Source: Spirochaetales bacterium
GTDB taxonomy: Bacteria; Spirochaetota; Leptospiria; Leptospirales; Leptonemataceae
Length of the DNA: 64,000 nucleotides
Assembly: GCA_024233935.1 (NCBI GenBank)
Contig: JACKOY010000005.1
Location: 124,001-188,000 of the forward strand
Reading direction: 5' to 3'
Positions 8,949 to 17,480 of the stretch are shown one piece after another. The notes below the pieces were generated by a model. That model ran no database searches. It saw nothing but the letters and a program-made list of their open reading frames with translations, and was not told the DNA's origin. The translations under genes and the position numbers were made by a program. Positions within the stretch are counted from its first letter, which is position 1, and each line of letters starts with the position of its first letter.

Positions 8949-9656
8949 CTACAGAGCGGCCAGCTTCGCGCGCACAATGCTTCGGAACAGTTCCCGGTCG
9001 TCCGGGCTCATTTCGGTCGCCCTCTGTCCAATAGGACCATCGGGCAGAGCCGAGTGGGCATGCGCTTGCCAGAAAGTCAGCGGCGCCAGGTCTTCCGGAG
9101 TGATCAAGACCGTGCGTCCGCCCACGTTCAGCACAACAAAGTCCTGTTCGTGGGTGGAACTGTAGTCGTCGGCGGTGGAGCGGAATGCCACCGCGCCCTG
9201 ACAATGACAGGTGCCGTGAATTGTCTGTCCCTCATCTTCAAACTCAAAGGTATAAAAGCGCGTGCCGCGCACCGCAGCGATCGCAGTGGGGGAATGTACT
9301 TCCACTTCTGCGCCCGCATCAAGCTCTGAAAAATCCATCCAGACATTGCCCCGCTCGATTTCATAACTCCGATGCGCCGCCACACTCAGAATACGAAAAC
9401 GAGCATTCGGCTGCACCTCAATCGTCGTATTGTCTCGATGGCGAAGAATCACGACTCCACCCGTCCCGGTCGCAATGACGTCGTTCTCTGCGGCAAAAGA
9501 GCCGGGGGTCAGCGGGGTTTGTCCCTCGCCACCCGCACGTTCGATGAATGCCTCGCCTTCCACGCGTTCAATAACGGCCGCTCCGTCGGGCGCGGCGCCG
9601 CCACAGAACAGGGCCGGAAAAAGGGTTAGAGAAAGCAGGGCGGTTCGTAGTCGCAT
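8949..9656 (-). CDS. FecR-domain lipoprotein
   Basis: The 235-residue protein has a signal peptide with a loose spirochaetal lipobox (ALFC, Cys18). A FecR-like domain follows: TGTGGVVILRHRDNTTIEV and SPTAIAAVRGTRFYTFE are the family's two most typical stretches. In proteobacteria FecR transmits iron-citrate signals, but in spirochaetes many FecR-domain lipoproteins are uncharacterised and not linked to ECF sigma factors; none is seen here. It is convergent with the SGNH-MBOAT gene, with 6 bases between the stops. A role in sensing or scaffolding at the outer membrane is inference. Confidence 0.8.
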   Translation of the reverse strand: MRLRTALLSLTLFPALFCGGAAPDGAAVIERVEGEAFIERAGGEGQTPLTPGSFAAENDVIATGTGGVVILRHRDNTTIEVQPNARFRILSVAAHRSYEIERGNVWMDFSELDAGAEVEVHSPTAIAAVRGTRFYTFEFEDEGQTIHGTCHCQGAVAFRSTADDYSSTHEQDFVVLNVGGRTVLITPEDLAPLTFWQAHAHSALPDGPIGQRATEMSPDDRELFRSIVRAKLAAL

Positions 9657-9882
9657 GGCGAAAAGGAGCTGTTTTCGGTTGTGCGGTCAAGCTGAGTTTC
9701 CCTTGTGTGTAACCAATTTGCAGGCCTGTTTATGAGGGCCCGGACCATTTGCAACCGAGCCGCGCAGCCCGCACCGGGCGAATCAGGAGCAGGCGGCGTG
9801 AAGTGCGGTCATTTCAGGGCCTCTGGTGTGGAATGATCGACCTGGCGCTCCGTCCGACGCCGCCCGGCAAAAACAAAATACA

Positions 9883-10197
9883 ATGACCGACTACGAACCT
9901 GTGACGGAATACGCGGAGCTTCTTGCCGGGCGTCGCGTGCGCTTCCAGGCAACCCTGTCTGAAATCCCCTGGCAACATCTCATTTCACTTCCAGAGGACT
10001 ACAGCCACGTCGCGTATGTGGACTTCGATGGCATACAGATCGTGGCCTACTTTCGCGAAAGGCCAAACGCGAGGCCTCCTCAATCGTTGATGCTTGCCGG
10101 AGAAGTTCTGGAGGTTCGCGGCCAGAGCAAACGACCTGGATCAGCCGACGTGCACGTCGAATTACAGATCAAGGTCGAGCACTTTCAGGCGTCCTAG
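9883..10197 (+). CDS. Small protein of unknown function, possible OB-fold
   Basis: The 104-residue product starts MTDYEPVTEYAELL and has alternating beta-strand-like segments (VRFQATLSEI, VAYVDFDGIQIVAYF, MLAGEVLEVRG, VHVELQIKVEHFQ). The order and the central LAGEVLEVRG strand are reminiscent of OB-fold nucleic-acid-binding modules, but no diagnostic residues were found. An upstream ATG at 9826 is open, but the chosen start removes a low-quality leader. No signal peptide or membrane helix. It is convergent with the SCO gene (48-base gap). Confidence 0.5.
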   Translation: MTDYEPVTEYAELLAGRRVRFQATLSEIPWQHLISLPEDYSHVAYVDFDGIQIVAYFRERPNARPPQSLMLAGEVLEVRGQSKRPGSADVHVELQIKVEHFQAS

Positions 10198-10245
10198 ACC
10201 GGAGCAACGGTCAAACAGAAGCCAGGCCCCGGGCAAAGGCCTTTG

Positions 10246-10983
10246 TCACTGCTCGCGTAGCCTCTCAATATCCAGAATGAGTTCGTCAATGCCATTCCGA
10301 AAGAAACCGTTATAGATACCCCGGAGATATCCGTCTCGATCCAGAAGGTACACATTGCCAGAATGCAGGAAATCATCCTGACTCATGCCCACCCGCAATT
10401 CATGCGGCGTGACTGTATCCGCGTTAAAGGCCCGGCGCGCCATCGTGTAGATCTCCGACCGCTGGCCACGCAATAGGTCCCATTGTGTGTTACGGATTCC
10501 ATGACGCGACGCGTACCTGGACAGCACCTCGGTCGTGTCCACTTCGGGCGTCACAGAAAATGAATACAAGCGGACCTCCTCTTGCGCTCCAAAATGATCC
10601 TGTACGGCCAGCAAATTGCGCACGATCCGCGGACAAATGCCAACGCAGGTTGCAAAGAAGAAGGATACCACGGAAATATGACCGCGTAGATCTGCGGCGC
10701 GCACTGTGATCCCGGATTGATTGGTGGCTTCAAACGCCTGCATCTGTCGCAGGTCCGGGTCTTCCCGAAGCAACGTCTGGTCGGGCCAGAAAGGCTGCAT
10801 ATCGGGTCCGCGAAAGTGCGGAAGCGCGTCTCCTGGCGTGGCGAGATCGGAAATCGAATCATCGTAGCCGGCAGCGGCAGCCGGGCCGCGATCACATTGC
10901 GTTCCGAAAAGCGCGACCAGGAGCACCGGCAGGATGAGCCGCCGCAGTCCGGCCTTTGAATTAAAGCGGGGCCCGGACCGCAT
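10246..10983 (-). CDS. SCO1/SenC-family copper chaperone lipoprotein
   Basis: The 245-residue product has a signal peptide with a lipobox-like FGTQC (Cys30) and a thioredoxin-like domain. The SCO metal site is complete: CVGIC (Cys113, Cys117) in a FFFATCVGICP context, and the distal His207 in DDFLHSGNVYLLD. SCO proteins deliver copper or reduce the CuA site of cytochrome c oxidase. The ATG at 10983 overlaps the end of the MORN gene by 23 bases, so the two are coupled. No oxidase gene is visible in the window. The linked YHYH and MORN genes suggest a Leptospira-type three-gene cassette; the partner complex is not known. Confidence 0.88.
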   Translation of the reverse strand: MRSGPRFNSKAGLRRLILPVLLVALFGTQCDRGPAAAAGYDDSISDLATPGDALPHFRGPDMQPFWPDQTLLREDPDLRQMQAFEATNQSGITVRAADLRGHISVVSFFFATCVGICPRIVRNLLAVQDHFGAQEEVRLYSFSVTPEVDTTEVLSRYASRHGIRNTQWDLLRGQRSEIYTMARRAFNADTVTPHELRVGMSQDDFLHSGNVYLLDRDGYLRGIYNGFFRNGIDELILDIERLREQ

Positions 10984-11533
10984 TGCAAAGACGCGATCCG
11001 GGAAGGCCGACCACACGATTTCCCCGCAGAACGTAGTTCGCATAAATCTGGCCATCTGCACGCCACTTCTTCTTGCCCACCAGGTGTCCGCGATACATGC
11101 GCGCATAGCTTGCCAGGTTCCCGTTAGGATACCACTCCCACATCTCGCCGTGCAGTTCCCCATTTTGATATTCGTACCAAAAGCGCTGGGACCCGTCCGG
11201 GAACCAGCCCTGATGAACGCCGGTCTTCTTGCCGCTTTCATACGCGCCCTCCGCGCTGAGCTGTTCGTCGTTGTACCATTCTCGCTCCGTACCGTCCGGA
11301 CGACCATCGACAAAGGGAGTACGTCGGACCGCTCCCGGCGCCCCCAGTTCGGTTTCGAGCAGGCCCGAAAAGGGCTCTCCCCGATACAACAGCAGCGGCC
11401 CGCCGTAACTCAGCCCGGGATCAGTGCGACCCACAACCAGTTGCGGCCCGCAACCCACGAAAACAGCCAGTACGCACCCGGCGAGAATCAGACCAAGACG
11501 CCGCTTCGGCAAGCCGCTCCCGAACTCGTCCAC
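10961..11533 (-). CDS. MORN-repeat (YwqK-like) lipoprotein
   Basis: This 190-residue protein begins with a signal peptide and lipobox VFVGC (Cys28). The body carries about four MORN_2-type repeats of the pattern G-x-W-F/Y-x-x-G (for example GVHQGWFPDGSQRFW and GEMWEWYPNGNLAS), the module of YwqK-like proteins. Although such proteins are often labelled antitoxins, nothing here supports toxin neutralisation; a surface or periplasmic structural role is more likely. It is the middle gene of the YHYH - MORN - SCO operon: one base behind the YHYH stop and overlapping the SCO start. Confidence 0.8.
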   Translation of the reverse strand: MDEFGSGLPKRRLGLILAGCVLAVFVGCGPQLVVGRTDPGLSYGGPLLLYRGEPFSGLLETELGAPGAVRRTPFVDGRPDGTEREWYNDEQLSAEGAYESGKKTGVHQGWFPDGSQRFWYEYQNGELHGEMWEWYPNGNLASYARMYRGHLVGKKKWRADGQIYANYVLRGNRVVGLPGSRLCNAVRAPL

Positions 11534-11534
11534 C

Positions 11535-12458
11535 TCAGTTTACCGTGCCACGCACTCCCTTGAAGTAGCTGCCAATCAGGTAGCCTGCAGTGCCGGTTCC
11601 ATTGCCTACGTGATAGCAGTAGGTACCGTTCGGGAACAGAGTCGTCGTACAGGAACGGGTGTGGGTGGTTGCATCAAGAGTCGGATACGAATTATCCTCG
11701 GCCCTTTTTCCGTAGAGCGGATAGCCATCAAGCATGATGCCGACGAGGACGGAGTCGTCGTTCGTGATTTTGGCGGGCTCCGTATGAACGTGGTACTTTC
11801 CGGTGCTCTCGGGATGCCCCTCCGAATCGTCCATGGTCAGATATTCGGTCTCCAGACTATCGCCTGGAGCCGCCTGATTGTTGAACATAACGACTCCATG
11901 CACATTCACTCCCAGGGCGTCAATGCCCGCACCCGCGGTGGAGTCGTAGCTGCAAGTTCGCGGAGTCGGACTGGACGGAATCGTAAACGTAATATTCTGA
12001 GATGCTATGGAATTCGGATTGGCCGCGTGTCCGGCCGGGAAAGCAGCCTCGTGATACGCCGAATACGGACCGGGATTTGCGTAATACGGGCTGCGATAGG
12101 GCGGAAAGTTGTTGGTCTGGATAACAATATTCGAGCCGGACACGGTTGCCGTGATGCAATGAAAGTTCTGTCGAATCCAGCACGGAACGTCTGCAGCAAT
12201 GCTCGTAACGCAGGGCTTGCCTCCGCCCTCCGCCGTGTAGGACACTTCGTTTACGGCTCCGGCCGCGCATCCGGTAAACTGATTGGTCGTTGCGGCCGTG
12301 CCCGTGCAGGCCGAAGAAGCCGCAAACAGCAGGGCCAGAGTGGTTGTGTCGTCGTCGTCATCTTCACTATCGAGACCCAGGAGGGAGCAATGTAGCGTCA
12401 AGCTCAGCACCCCCACGAACAAGATTACGCAAGTCATTACATGCTCTCGCAGTATCAT
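11535..12458 (-). CDS. YHYH-domain lipoprotein
   Basis: The 307-residue protein has a signal peptide with a lipobox-like LTLHC followed by an acidic run of five Asp. The YHYH domain is recognised from KYHVHTEPAKIT (near residue 210) and the following VGIMLDGYPLYGK. Its biochemical role is unknown; the conserved His/Tyr cluster suggests metal or ligand binding. GGAGGGAG lies four bases before the ATG at 12458 and supports this start over the in-frame ATG at 12437. It is the first gene of a tight operon with the MORN and SCO1 lipoproteins, which suggests a link to copper or respiratory-chain assembly. Confidence 0.85.
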   Translation of the reverse strand: MILREHVMTCVILFVGVLSLTLHCSLLGLDSEDDDDDTTTLALLFAASSACTGTAATTNQFTGCAAGAVNEVSYTAEGGGKPCVTSIAADVPCWIRQNFHCITATVSGSNIVIQTNNFPPYRSPYYANPGPYSAYHEAAFPAGHAANPNSIASQNITFTIPSSPTPRTCSYDSTAGAGIDALGVNVHGVVMFNNQAAPGDSLETEYLTMDDSEGHPESTGKYHVHTEPAKITNDDSVLVGIMLDGYPLYGKRAEDNSYPTLDATTHTRSCTTTLFPNGTYCYHVGNGTGTAGYLIGSYFKGVRGTVN

Positions 12459-12641
12459 ATGACTCCCTCCAGTTGCCGTTCTAGTCTCCCAGCTCGTGAA
12501 ATTGCTGCAAGCTGTTTTGCCGCGGAAACGGGTTGCGATGGGCCAAAACGTGTCCGAATTACGCGGCCGTCACAAAATCTGGACATCGCATCGAAAATAC
12601 CTCCTTTCCGGGCCACGAAAGTTCGCAAGCAGATTGGACAA

Positions 12642-13433
12642 CTAACCGGCGGCACTCCCGGACAGATGCTCTTCCCAATTCAGGGAAAGCTCGCTTTGTA
12701 CCGATGTCGTCAGTCCACCCGATCGCAACGGTCGGGCAAGGCGACCGAGCACCAGGCCCGGCATCGGAAGCAGCAAGCGCCTCTTCTGATGGGCTCCAAG
12801 CCAGGTCTTCACCAGAGCGCGTAGCTCCCATACGTCCGGCCCACCGATTTCCCGGATGCCATTGGTGGGTTCGGCGCCCGCGATTTCGACCAGACGTTTC
12901 GCAACCGCCCGGGTCTCCACCGGCTGGATCTTGATCCCACCCGGCAGAAATACCAGGGGCAGACGGGTTAGACGGGCGAGCAGGAATTCGGCGAACTCGT
13001 GAAACTGGGTAGCCCGCAGAATCGTAAACGGAATTCCTGAGGCCCGCACAACCTCTTCGGCCTGCAGTTTGATTTTGTAGTACTGATAGGGCACGCGATC
13101 GATGCCCACAATCGAAACGTGGATCATATGCGACACGCCGGCGCTCCGGGCGGCCGCAAGCAAGGCCTTCGTACCGCTCACATCTACTTCGGGATCAAAG
13201 GGTCCGGTGCTTGAGGCACAATGAATGATGGTCGCAATACCCGAAACACAATCCTCAAGACCGTCACCGGTTTTCAGGTCGAGTTTGAGCCAGCTTGCCA
13301 TGCCGGCCGCGTTCGCAGGCGGCTTGCGGCCGGCCCGAATCGCGGTTTGGCCAGCCTGCTCAAGTTCTGAAACGACCAAACGCCCCAGAAGGCCGCTCGC
13401 ACCGGTAACGAGAATTTTCTTATGGCTGCTCAT
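12642..13433 (-). CDS. Atypical SDR / NAD(P)-binding (NmrA-like) protein
   Basis: The 263-residue protein has the N-terminal Rossmann motif GASGLLG (residues 11-17) of atypical short-chain dehydrogenases that modify or sense NAD(P)H. The second strand ends in AGRKP, fitting NADP preference. The usual YxxxK appears as YYKIK (about 119-123), and the C-terminal half resembles NmrA/ybjT-type proteins. It is the last gene of an operon with two small membrane proteins: its start overlaps the preceding 79-residue gene by 14 bases. The substrate is unknown. Confidence 0.85.
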   Translation of the reverse strand: MSSHKKILVTGASGLLGRLVVSELEQAGQTAIRAGRKPPANAAGMASWLKLDLKTGDGLEDCVSGIATIIHCASSTGPFDPEVDVSGTKALLAAARSAGVSHMIHVSIVGIDRVPYQYYKIKLQAEEVVRASGIPFTILRATQFHEFAEFLLARLTRLPLVFLPGGIKIQPVETRAVAKRLVEIAGAEPTNGIREIGGPDVWELRALVKTWLGAHQKRRLLLPMPGLVLGRLARPLRSGGLTTSVQSELSLNWEEHLSGSAAG

Positions 13434-13659
13434 AAGGGCTCTCCTTGGTCAAAATCGCCGGTGGCGCGGCCTTCCCGGCTTTCCAACCGGCAAGATCGGA
13501 TAGCTGCCGCAAGCGCAGACGAACAAGCGCATCGGAGCCGTGGCAGGGGCAACGCTCATTGTGCGCCGGAAACATGGCGCCGAGAAAGGGAACCAGGCCC
13601 AGATAGAGGGCCGGAATTACTTTTAGAACGAAGAAGACCGGGCGCAGGGTTGGGGCCAT
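13420..13659 (-). CDS. Small hydrophobic protein in SDR operon
   Basis: The 79-residue product has one or two hydrophobic segments (about residues 7-32, VFFVLKVIPALYLGLVPFL) followed by a soluble tail containing CPCHG. It overlaps the next gene's start by 14 bases and begins on the last base of the upstream gene, which supports translation as part of the operon. The family is not recognised. The short CxC-H element could bind a metal but this is speculation. Confidence 0.55.
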   Translation of the reverse strand: MAPTLRPVFFVLKVIPALYLGLVPFLGAMFPAHNERCPCHGSDALVRLRLRQLSDLAGWKAGKAAPPAILTKESPYEQP

Positions 13660-14081
13660 TACGACGATACCTCCCCCGCCGGTGTCGACCGTCGTCGTTC
13701 GAAGGCAAAGAGCAGGACAAAAACCAGCGCCGGCAGATGAACCAGAGGTAGATCCATCCAGTAGTGGTCCGTGGCGACAAAACCCCGGGCCGTGTCGAAC
13801 AGATGCAGCACGGAATGGGTGCCGTAAAACAGAGCCAGAATTGCGATCGCATCGGTCCGAGATTTGGGACGCAGGGCGCCAGCGGTCGCAACCAGGGCAA
13901 AGACCAGCTGAACGCAGGCGATGTCACGGATGAAATGCTCGTTGTAGGGGCCGAAATCCGGCACCGCTCCCGGAAGTTCGTGGTACCAGATGCGCGGGGC
14001 GATCAACATGAACAGGCTGTTCAGAAACAGGCCTGACCCCGAAAAAAACAAAAGCAAAGTAGAAAAGCGTGAGTTTATCAT
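13659..14081 (-). CDS. Four-helix integral membrane protein
   Basis: The 140-residue protein has about four membrane helices. Histidines occur at helix ends (WYHELPG, HFIRDI, THSVLHLF, DHYWMDLPLVHLPAL), a pattern shared with small DoxX/DUF4345-like proteins, but no firm assignment is possible. The ATG at 14081 follows GGAGAG by 7 bases and is preferred to the GTG at 14096. It leads the operon with the 79-residue protein and the SDR, and is divergent from the beta-helix lipoprotein gene at 14252. Confidence 0.65.
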   Translation of the reverse strand: MINSRFSTLLLFFSGSGLFLNSLFMLIAPRIWYHELPGAVPDFGPYNEHFIRDIACVQLVFALVATAGALRPKSRTDAIAILALFYGTHSVLHLFDTARGFVATDHYWMDLPLVHLPALVFVLLFAFERRRSTPAGEVSS

Positions 14082-14251
14082 GTCCAGTCTCTCCACATTG
14101 TTGGAAACTAAGGCTCTTGACAGCCCGTGTTATCAGGTCGATGGCGGGACTTGATTTGTGACAGAATTTTGCCTGGTTTCCTTGCAACTGAATAAGATCG
14201 TCGCCCCCATGGTCCTGCACGCCGCAGCCCCCGACCGATACTGAAGGAGCC

Positions 14252-15850
14252 ATGGACCGACCCAAAAAACAGCGCTGCCGACCCGGCAGGCTAGCCCGGC
14301 TCCTCCCTGTAGCTCTGGCGGGCATCTGCTCCTGCGCGGGCTCCTTCCCCGAAGAGAACCGGAGTCTTTTGGCTCTGGTCCTGCTCTATGACGCAGCCTG
14401 CGATTCCGGGGGCGAGCATCTGTACGTAAACGCGGCGGCCGCAAGCGGGGGCGATGGCCTGACCTGGAATACAGCTTACAACGATCTACAGACAGCTCTG
14501 GGAGCCCTGCCCTCGGGCTATGAAGTGTGGATTGCGGCCGGGGTCTATCGCCCTCACGACACACCAGGCACGGCGGCCACGAACCGCGGCCGCACGTTCT
14601 CGATCGCGAACGGAACCAAACTGTACGGAGGCTTCAACGGATCCGAGGGGCGCCGGTGCGACCGCGACCCGAGCACAAACCGCACCATACTCAGCGGCGA
14701 CATCGACCAGAACGACACCGATCCTGATTCCAACGGCATCATAACCGATTCGGACAGCGACGGCACACTCAACGAAGTCACCGGAAATAACAGCTACCAC
14801 GTGGTTACTTTGGCCGGAGTTGATAACACAACCGTGCTCGACGGCCTGACAATTACAGGCGGGCTCGCGAACGGAGGCGGCGTGGACAATGATGGGGCCG
14901 GCATGTATGCCACCACCAGCAGCATGGTTCTGGGTCAGATCGTGTTTTCGGGAAATCTGGCCGTCGGCAGCGGCGGCGGCGCGCACCTGAGCGGAACCGG
15001 CAACGTGTCCATTGCGAACATGATCTTTTCGGTAAATATGGCCGGGATTGATGGCGGCGGCCTTTACAATGACGCCGGCGCTGATTCTACTCTGACAACT
15101 ACGGCGTTTATTGGCAACCGCGCGGCCGGGGTGGGCGCGGGCGCATTCTTCCGGAACTCAACAATCACAATGGCGGTGGTGGCCTTTCTGACAAACGTAA
15201 CCTCGGGCACCGGTGGCGGCCTGCATCTCGGGGTCGCCGGTACGCTGAACCTGGATCGGCTGTATTTTCTGGCAAACATCGCCACTCTGCGGGGTGGCGG
15301 GGCGTCCTGTGTTCTGGGCGGCCAGATCAATGTGAGCAACTCGGTCTTTCAGAACAACGTCGCCGGCGGCGCCGGCGGTGGCGGCATTGATTTAAGCGGC
15401 GCCTGCGCCGCAACGCTACGAAACGTGACACTGTTCGGAAACCAAACCCCCGGAGTGGGCGGTGGTCTGCGCGCTGCGAATACAAACGCAACGAACGTCT
15501 ACAACAGCATCTACTGGGGCAACACCCCGGCGCTTCCGGATTTTTCCGGGGCCGGAGTCACGTCCTGGCAGCACAGCATTGTACAGGGTTGCGGCGATAG
15601 CGGCGCCTTCGTATGCGAAAACGATCTTGGGAACAACCTCGACACGAATCCCCTGTTCTTGAACAGCGGTACGAGTGCCGGCTCCGACGGTGACCTTTTT
15701 ACGGCGGACGACGGCCTTTCGCTGCAGGCTTCTTCCCCGGCCCGCAACAGCGGTTCCAATTCACTGATCGGCTCGACGGTCGATATCACAAGCACGACAC
15801 GCATTCTGGAAAGCACCGTGGACCGCGGAGCCTACGAATACCAGAACTGA
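14252..15850 (+). CDS. Parallel beta-helix (choice-of-anchor Q type) lipoprotein
   Basis: The 532-residue protein starts with a signal peptide and a Cys-rich lipobox region (GICSC, Cys27/Cys29). The N-terminal anchor motif LYVNAAAASGGDGLTWNTAY is typical of pectin-lyase-like beta-helix proteins of the choice-of-anchor Q group, and the C-terminus ends with the matching DRGAYEYQ. Between them, about ten beta-helix coils repeat a GGG-plus-small-residue turn (SGGGAHLSGTG, DGGGLYNDAG, TGGGLHLGVAG, RGGGASCVLGG). These proteins are surface-exposed or polysaccharide-binding; enzymatic activity is not evident. AAGGAG precedes the ATG at very short spacing. Confidence 0.88.
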   Translation: MDRPKKQRCRPGRLARLLPVALAGICSCAGSFPEENRSLLALVLLYDAACDSGGEHLYVNAAAASGGDGLTWNTAYNDLQTALGALPSGYEVWIAAGVYRPHDTPGTAATNRGRTFSIANGTKLYGGFNGSEGRRCDRDPSTNRTILSGDIDQNDTDPDSNGIITDSDSDGTLNEVTGNNSYHVVTLAGVDNTTVLDGLTITGGLANGGGVDNDGAGMYATTSSMVLGQIVFSGNLAVGSGGGAHLSGTGNVSIANMIFSVNMAGIDGGGLYNDAGADSTLTTTAFIGNRAAGVGAGAFFRNSTITMAVVAFLTNVTSGTGGGLHLGVAGTLNLDRLYFLANIATLRGGGASCVLGGQINVSNSVFQNNVAGGAGGGGIDLSGACAATLRNVTLFGNQTPGVGGGLRAANTNATNVYNSIYWGNTPALPDFSGAGVTSWQHSIVQGCGDSGAFVCENDLGNNLDTNPLFLNSGTSAGSDGDLFTADDGLSLQASSPARNSGSNSLIGSTVDITSTTRILESTVDRGAYEYQN

Positions 15851-15883
15851 CGGTTGGCCTGAAGAAGCGGCCATGACCAACCG
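15851..15883. terminator. Hairpin between convergent genes
   Basis: CGGTTGG (15851-15857) pairs with CCAACCG (15877-15883) directly after the beta-helix gene stop and before the convergent hydrolase gene. There is no U-tract on either side, so termination would be weak or factor-dependent. Confidence 0.4.
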
Positions 15884-15902
15884 CCGCGCTATCGTCCGGC
15901 GC

Positions 15903-16811
15903 TCATGGAGCGGCAACTGTGGTCTGTTCCGGGAGGGTCCGTCGCAAGAAAGAGACGATCAAGGCCACCTGCTCGGCATTAAAACCCGTTGTGGTTCGAA
16001 CGTGGCCGCGCGGTAGCTCACGACGTTCCACGGGAACACCACTCGCCTGGAGCGCTGCCGCCATGCGAACAGACTGCTCGACCGGCACAATAATGTCGTA
16101 CTGCCCATGGACGAGCAGGACCGGCGGATCATCGGCGCTTGCAAAATAGATGGGTGAAGCGCGCCGGTAATCTTCGGGAGTGGACTCGCGGTCCGCACCA
16201 ACGAAGTTTCGTATGGAGCTCACGTCTGGAAGGCCAAGCAGGTCGGTCGGGGCTCCGGCGGTCGCCACCGCCTGCAAACGCGACGAAGGCTGCCCGGATT
16301 CGGTCTCCTCTTCGCTTTCACTCAAGGCCAGCATCAAAGCCAGATGCCCTCCAGCGCTATAACCCACCGCCGCTATCCGCTCACGATCGACTCCGTATGG
16401 AGCCGCGTTCTCGCGCAGAAAGCGGACCGCGGCGCGGCAGTCATGGAGTGGCGCCGGGAACTGCGCATCCGGAACCAGGCGGTAGTTTGCGTTCATCACC
16501 ACAAAGCCGCTGCGAGCAAGCTCCCCGGCAACGTCATCCATGCGTGATTTGTTGCCGCGCGCCCAGCTTCCACTGTGCAGCACAAGCACGGCCGCAAAAG
16601 GACCGGGCCCCGCCGGCACATAGATGTCCGCAGTCAGATCCAGGCCGTCCGGAGCGGCGTAGACGACATCGCGGTGTAAAGCATAACCAGCCGGCTCTTC
16701 AGACGCGAGGGAGACCTTCCCGATGACAATCCAGGCGACGCATAACATCGTGAGAAGCACCGCGGCCGCCTGGCGGGCCCGGCCGTTCGAGAAAAGCCGC
16801 GAAGTGGCCAC
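15903..16811 (-). CDS. Secreted/membrane-anchored alpha/beta hydrolase (BD-FAE/Aes-like esterase)
   Basis: The 302-residue protein has an N-terminal hydrophobic helix (residues 14-33) and an alpha/beta-hydrolase domain. The nucleophile elbow is GYSAGG (Ser about 149), an oxyanion-hole segment VLVLHSGSWARG replaces the usual HGG, and the active-site His is probably in RGHVRTTT near residue 272. The closest groups are BD-FAE/Aes carboxylesterases. The helix suggests action outside the cytoplasm. The gene is alone on its strand; substrate is unknown. Confidence 0.88.
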   Translation of the reverse strand: MATSRLFSNGRARQAAAVLLTMLCVAWIVIGKVSLASEEPAGYALHRDVVYAAPDGLDLTADIYVPAGPGPFAAVLVLHSGSWARGNKSRMDDVAGELARSGFVVMNANYRLVPDAQFPAPLHDCRAAVRFLRENAAPYGVDRERIAAVGYSAGGHLALMLALSESEEETESGQPSSRLQAVATAGAPTDLLGLPDVSSIRNFVGADRESTPEDYRRASPIYFASADDPPVLLVHGQYDIIVPVEQSVRMAAALQASGVPVERRELPRGHVRTTTGFNAEQVALIVSFLRRTLPEQTTVAAP

Positions 16812-16952
16812 GCTGAAAGAAAAGACCGTCGCTGGACAAAGTCAAGCCCGAACCGGCTACCTCAGATCATATGACGTAAATCACCTTCAGTGTATGACGC
16901 AACCCAGGGTTCGAAGCTTCATAGTGTAATAGGTTGCAACTGGAGAAATGCT

Positions 16953-17405
16953 ATGAATGCGGCGGAGCTTTGTGTTCGAAAAACGGTGGTGATCGGCCAG
17001 AATGAGAGCGTGCTTAAAGCCGCACGGCTCATGCGGGATCACCATGTGGGTTCCCTGGTTGTAGTTCTGAAGGATGGAGGGACACAACCGATTGGGATCG
17101 TGACTGATCGGGATCTCACCATCAGCGTTCTCGCCGACGACCTCCGTGGCCCGGACGTGCCGATTAGCCAGGTCATGAGCGGCGATCTGCTAACAGTGCC
17201 CGAAACCCGCGGGGCGTTCGAGGCGCTGGAGGAAATGCGTCTACGCGGGGTGCGACGTGCCCCGGTTGTTGATCGCGATGGCCAGCTCATCGGGATTCTA
17301 ACGATTGATGATATTCTCGACTTTGTCAGCGAAGAAATGGGTTCCGTAATCCGCCTGTTCAAAACCGAGCAGGAGCATGAGCAGGCCGGTCGCCGGGCCG
17401 GCTGA
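16953..17405 (+). CDS. CBS-domain pair protein
   Basis: The 150-residue protein consists of two CBS domains (about residues 5-65 and 70-130), seen from GIVTDRDLTISVLA and LIGILTIDDILDFV. CBS pairs bind adenosine nucleotides and usually regulate a partner. The ATG at 16953 has GGAG at 16942 and starts right at the CBS motif; the longer frame from 16890 has no support. It stands alone, convergent with a DUF1564 gene. A second stand-alone CBS protein lies at 42488; the two have similar layout but clearly differ in sequence. Confidence 0.9.
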   Translation: MNAAELCVRKTVVIGQNESVLKAARLMRDHHVGSLVVVLKDGGTQPIGIVTDRDLTISVLADDLRGPDVPISQVMSGDLLTVPETRGAFEALEEMRLRGVRRAPVVDRDGQLIGILTIDDILDFVSEEMGSVIRLFKTEQEHEQAGRRAG

Positions 17406-17432
17406 ACCGGCATGCCCCCAAACAGAGCTTCG

Positions 17433-17476
17433 CCCCAATCTGGTTAGCAGTCAACTCCCGGGGGGTGGGATTGGGG
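17433..17476. terminator. Long-loop inverted repeat between convergent genes
   Basis: CCCCAATC (17433-17440) and GATTGGGG (17469-17476) form an 8-bp perfect stem with a 28-base G-rich loop between the CBS gene and the convergent DUF1564 gene. No U-tract; termination function is only likely from position. Confidence 0.35.
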
Positions 17477-17480
17477 TGGC

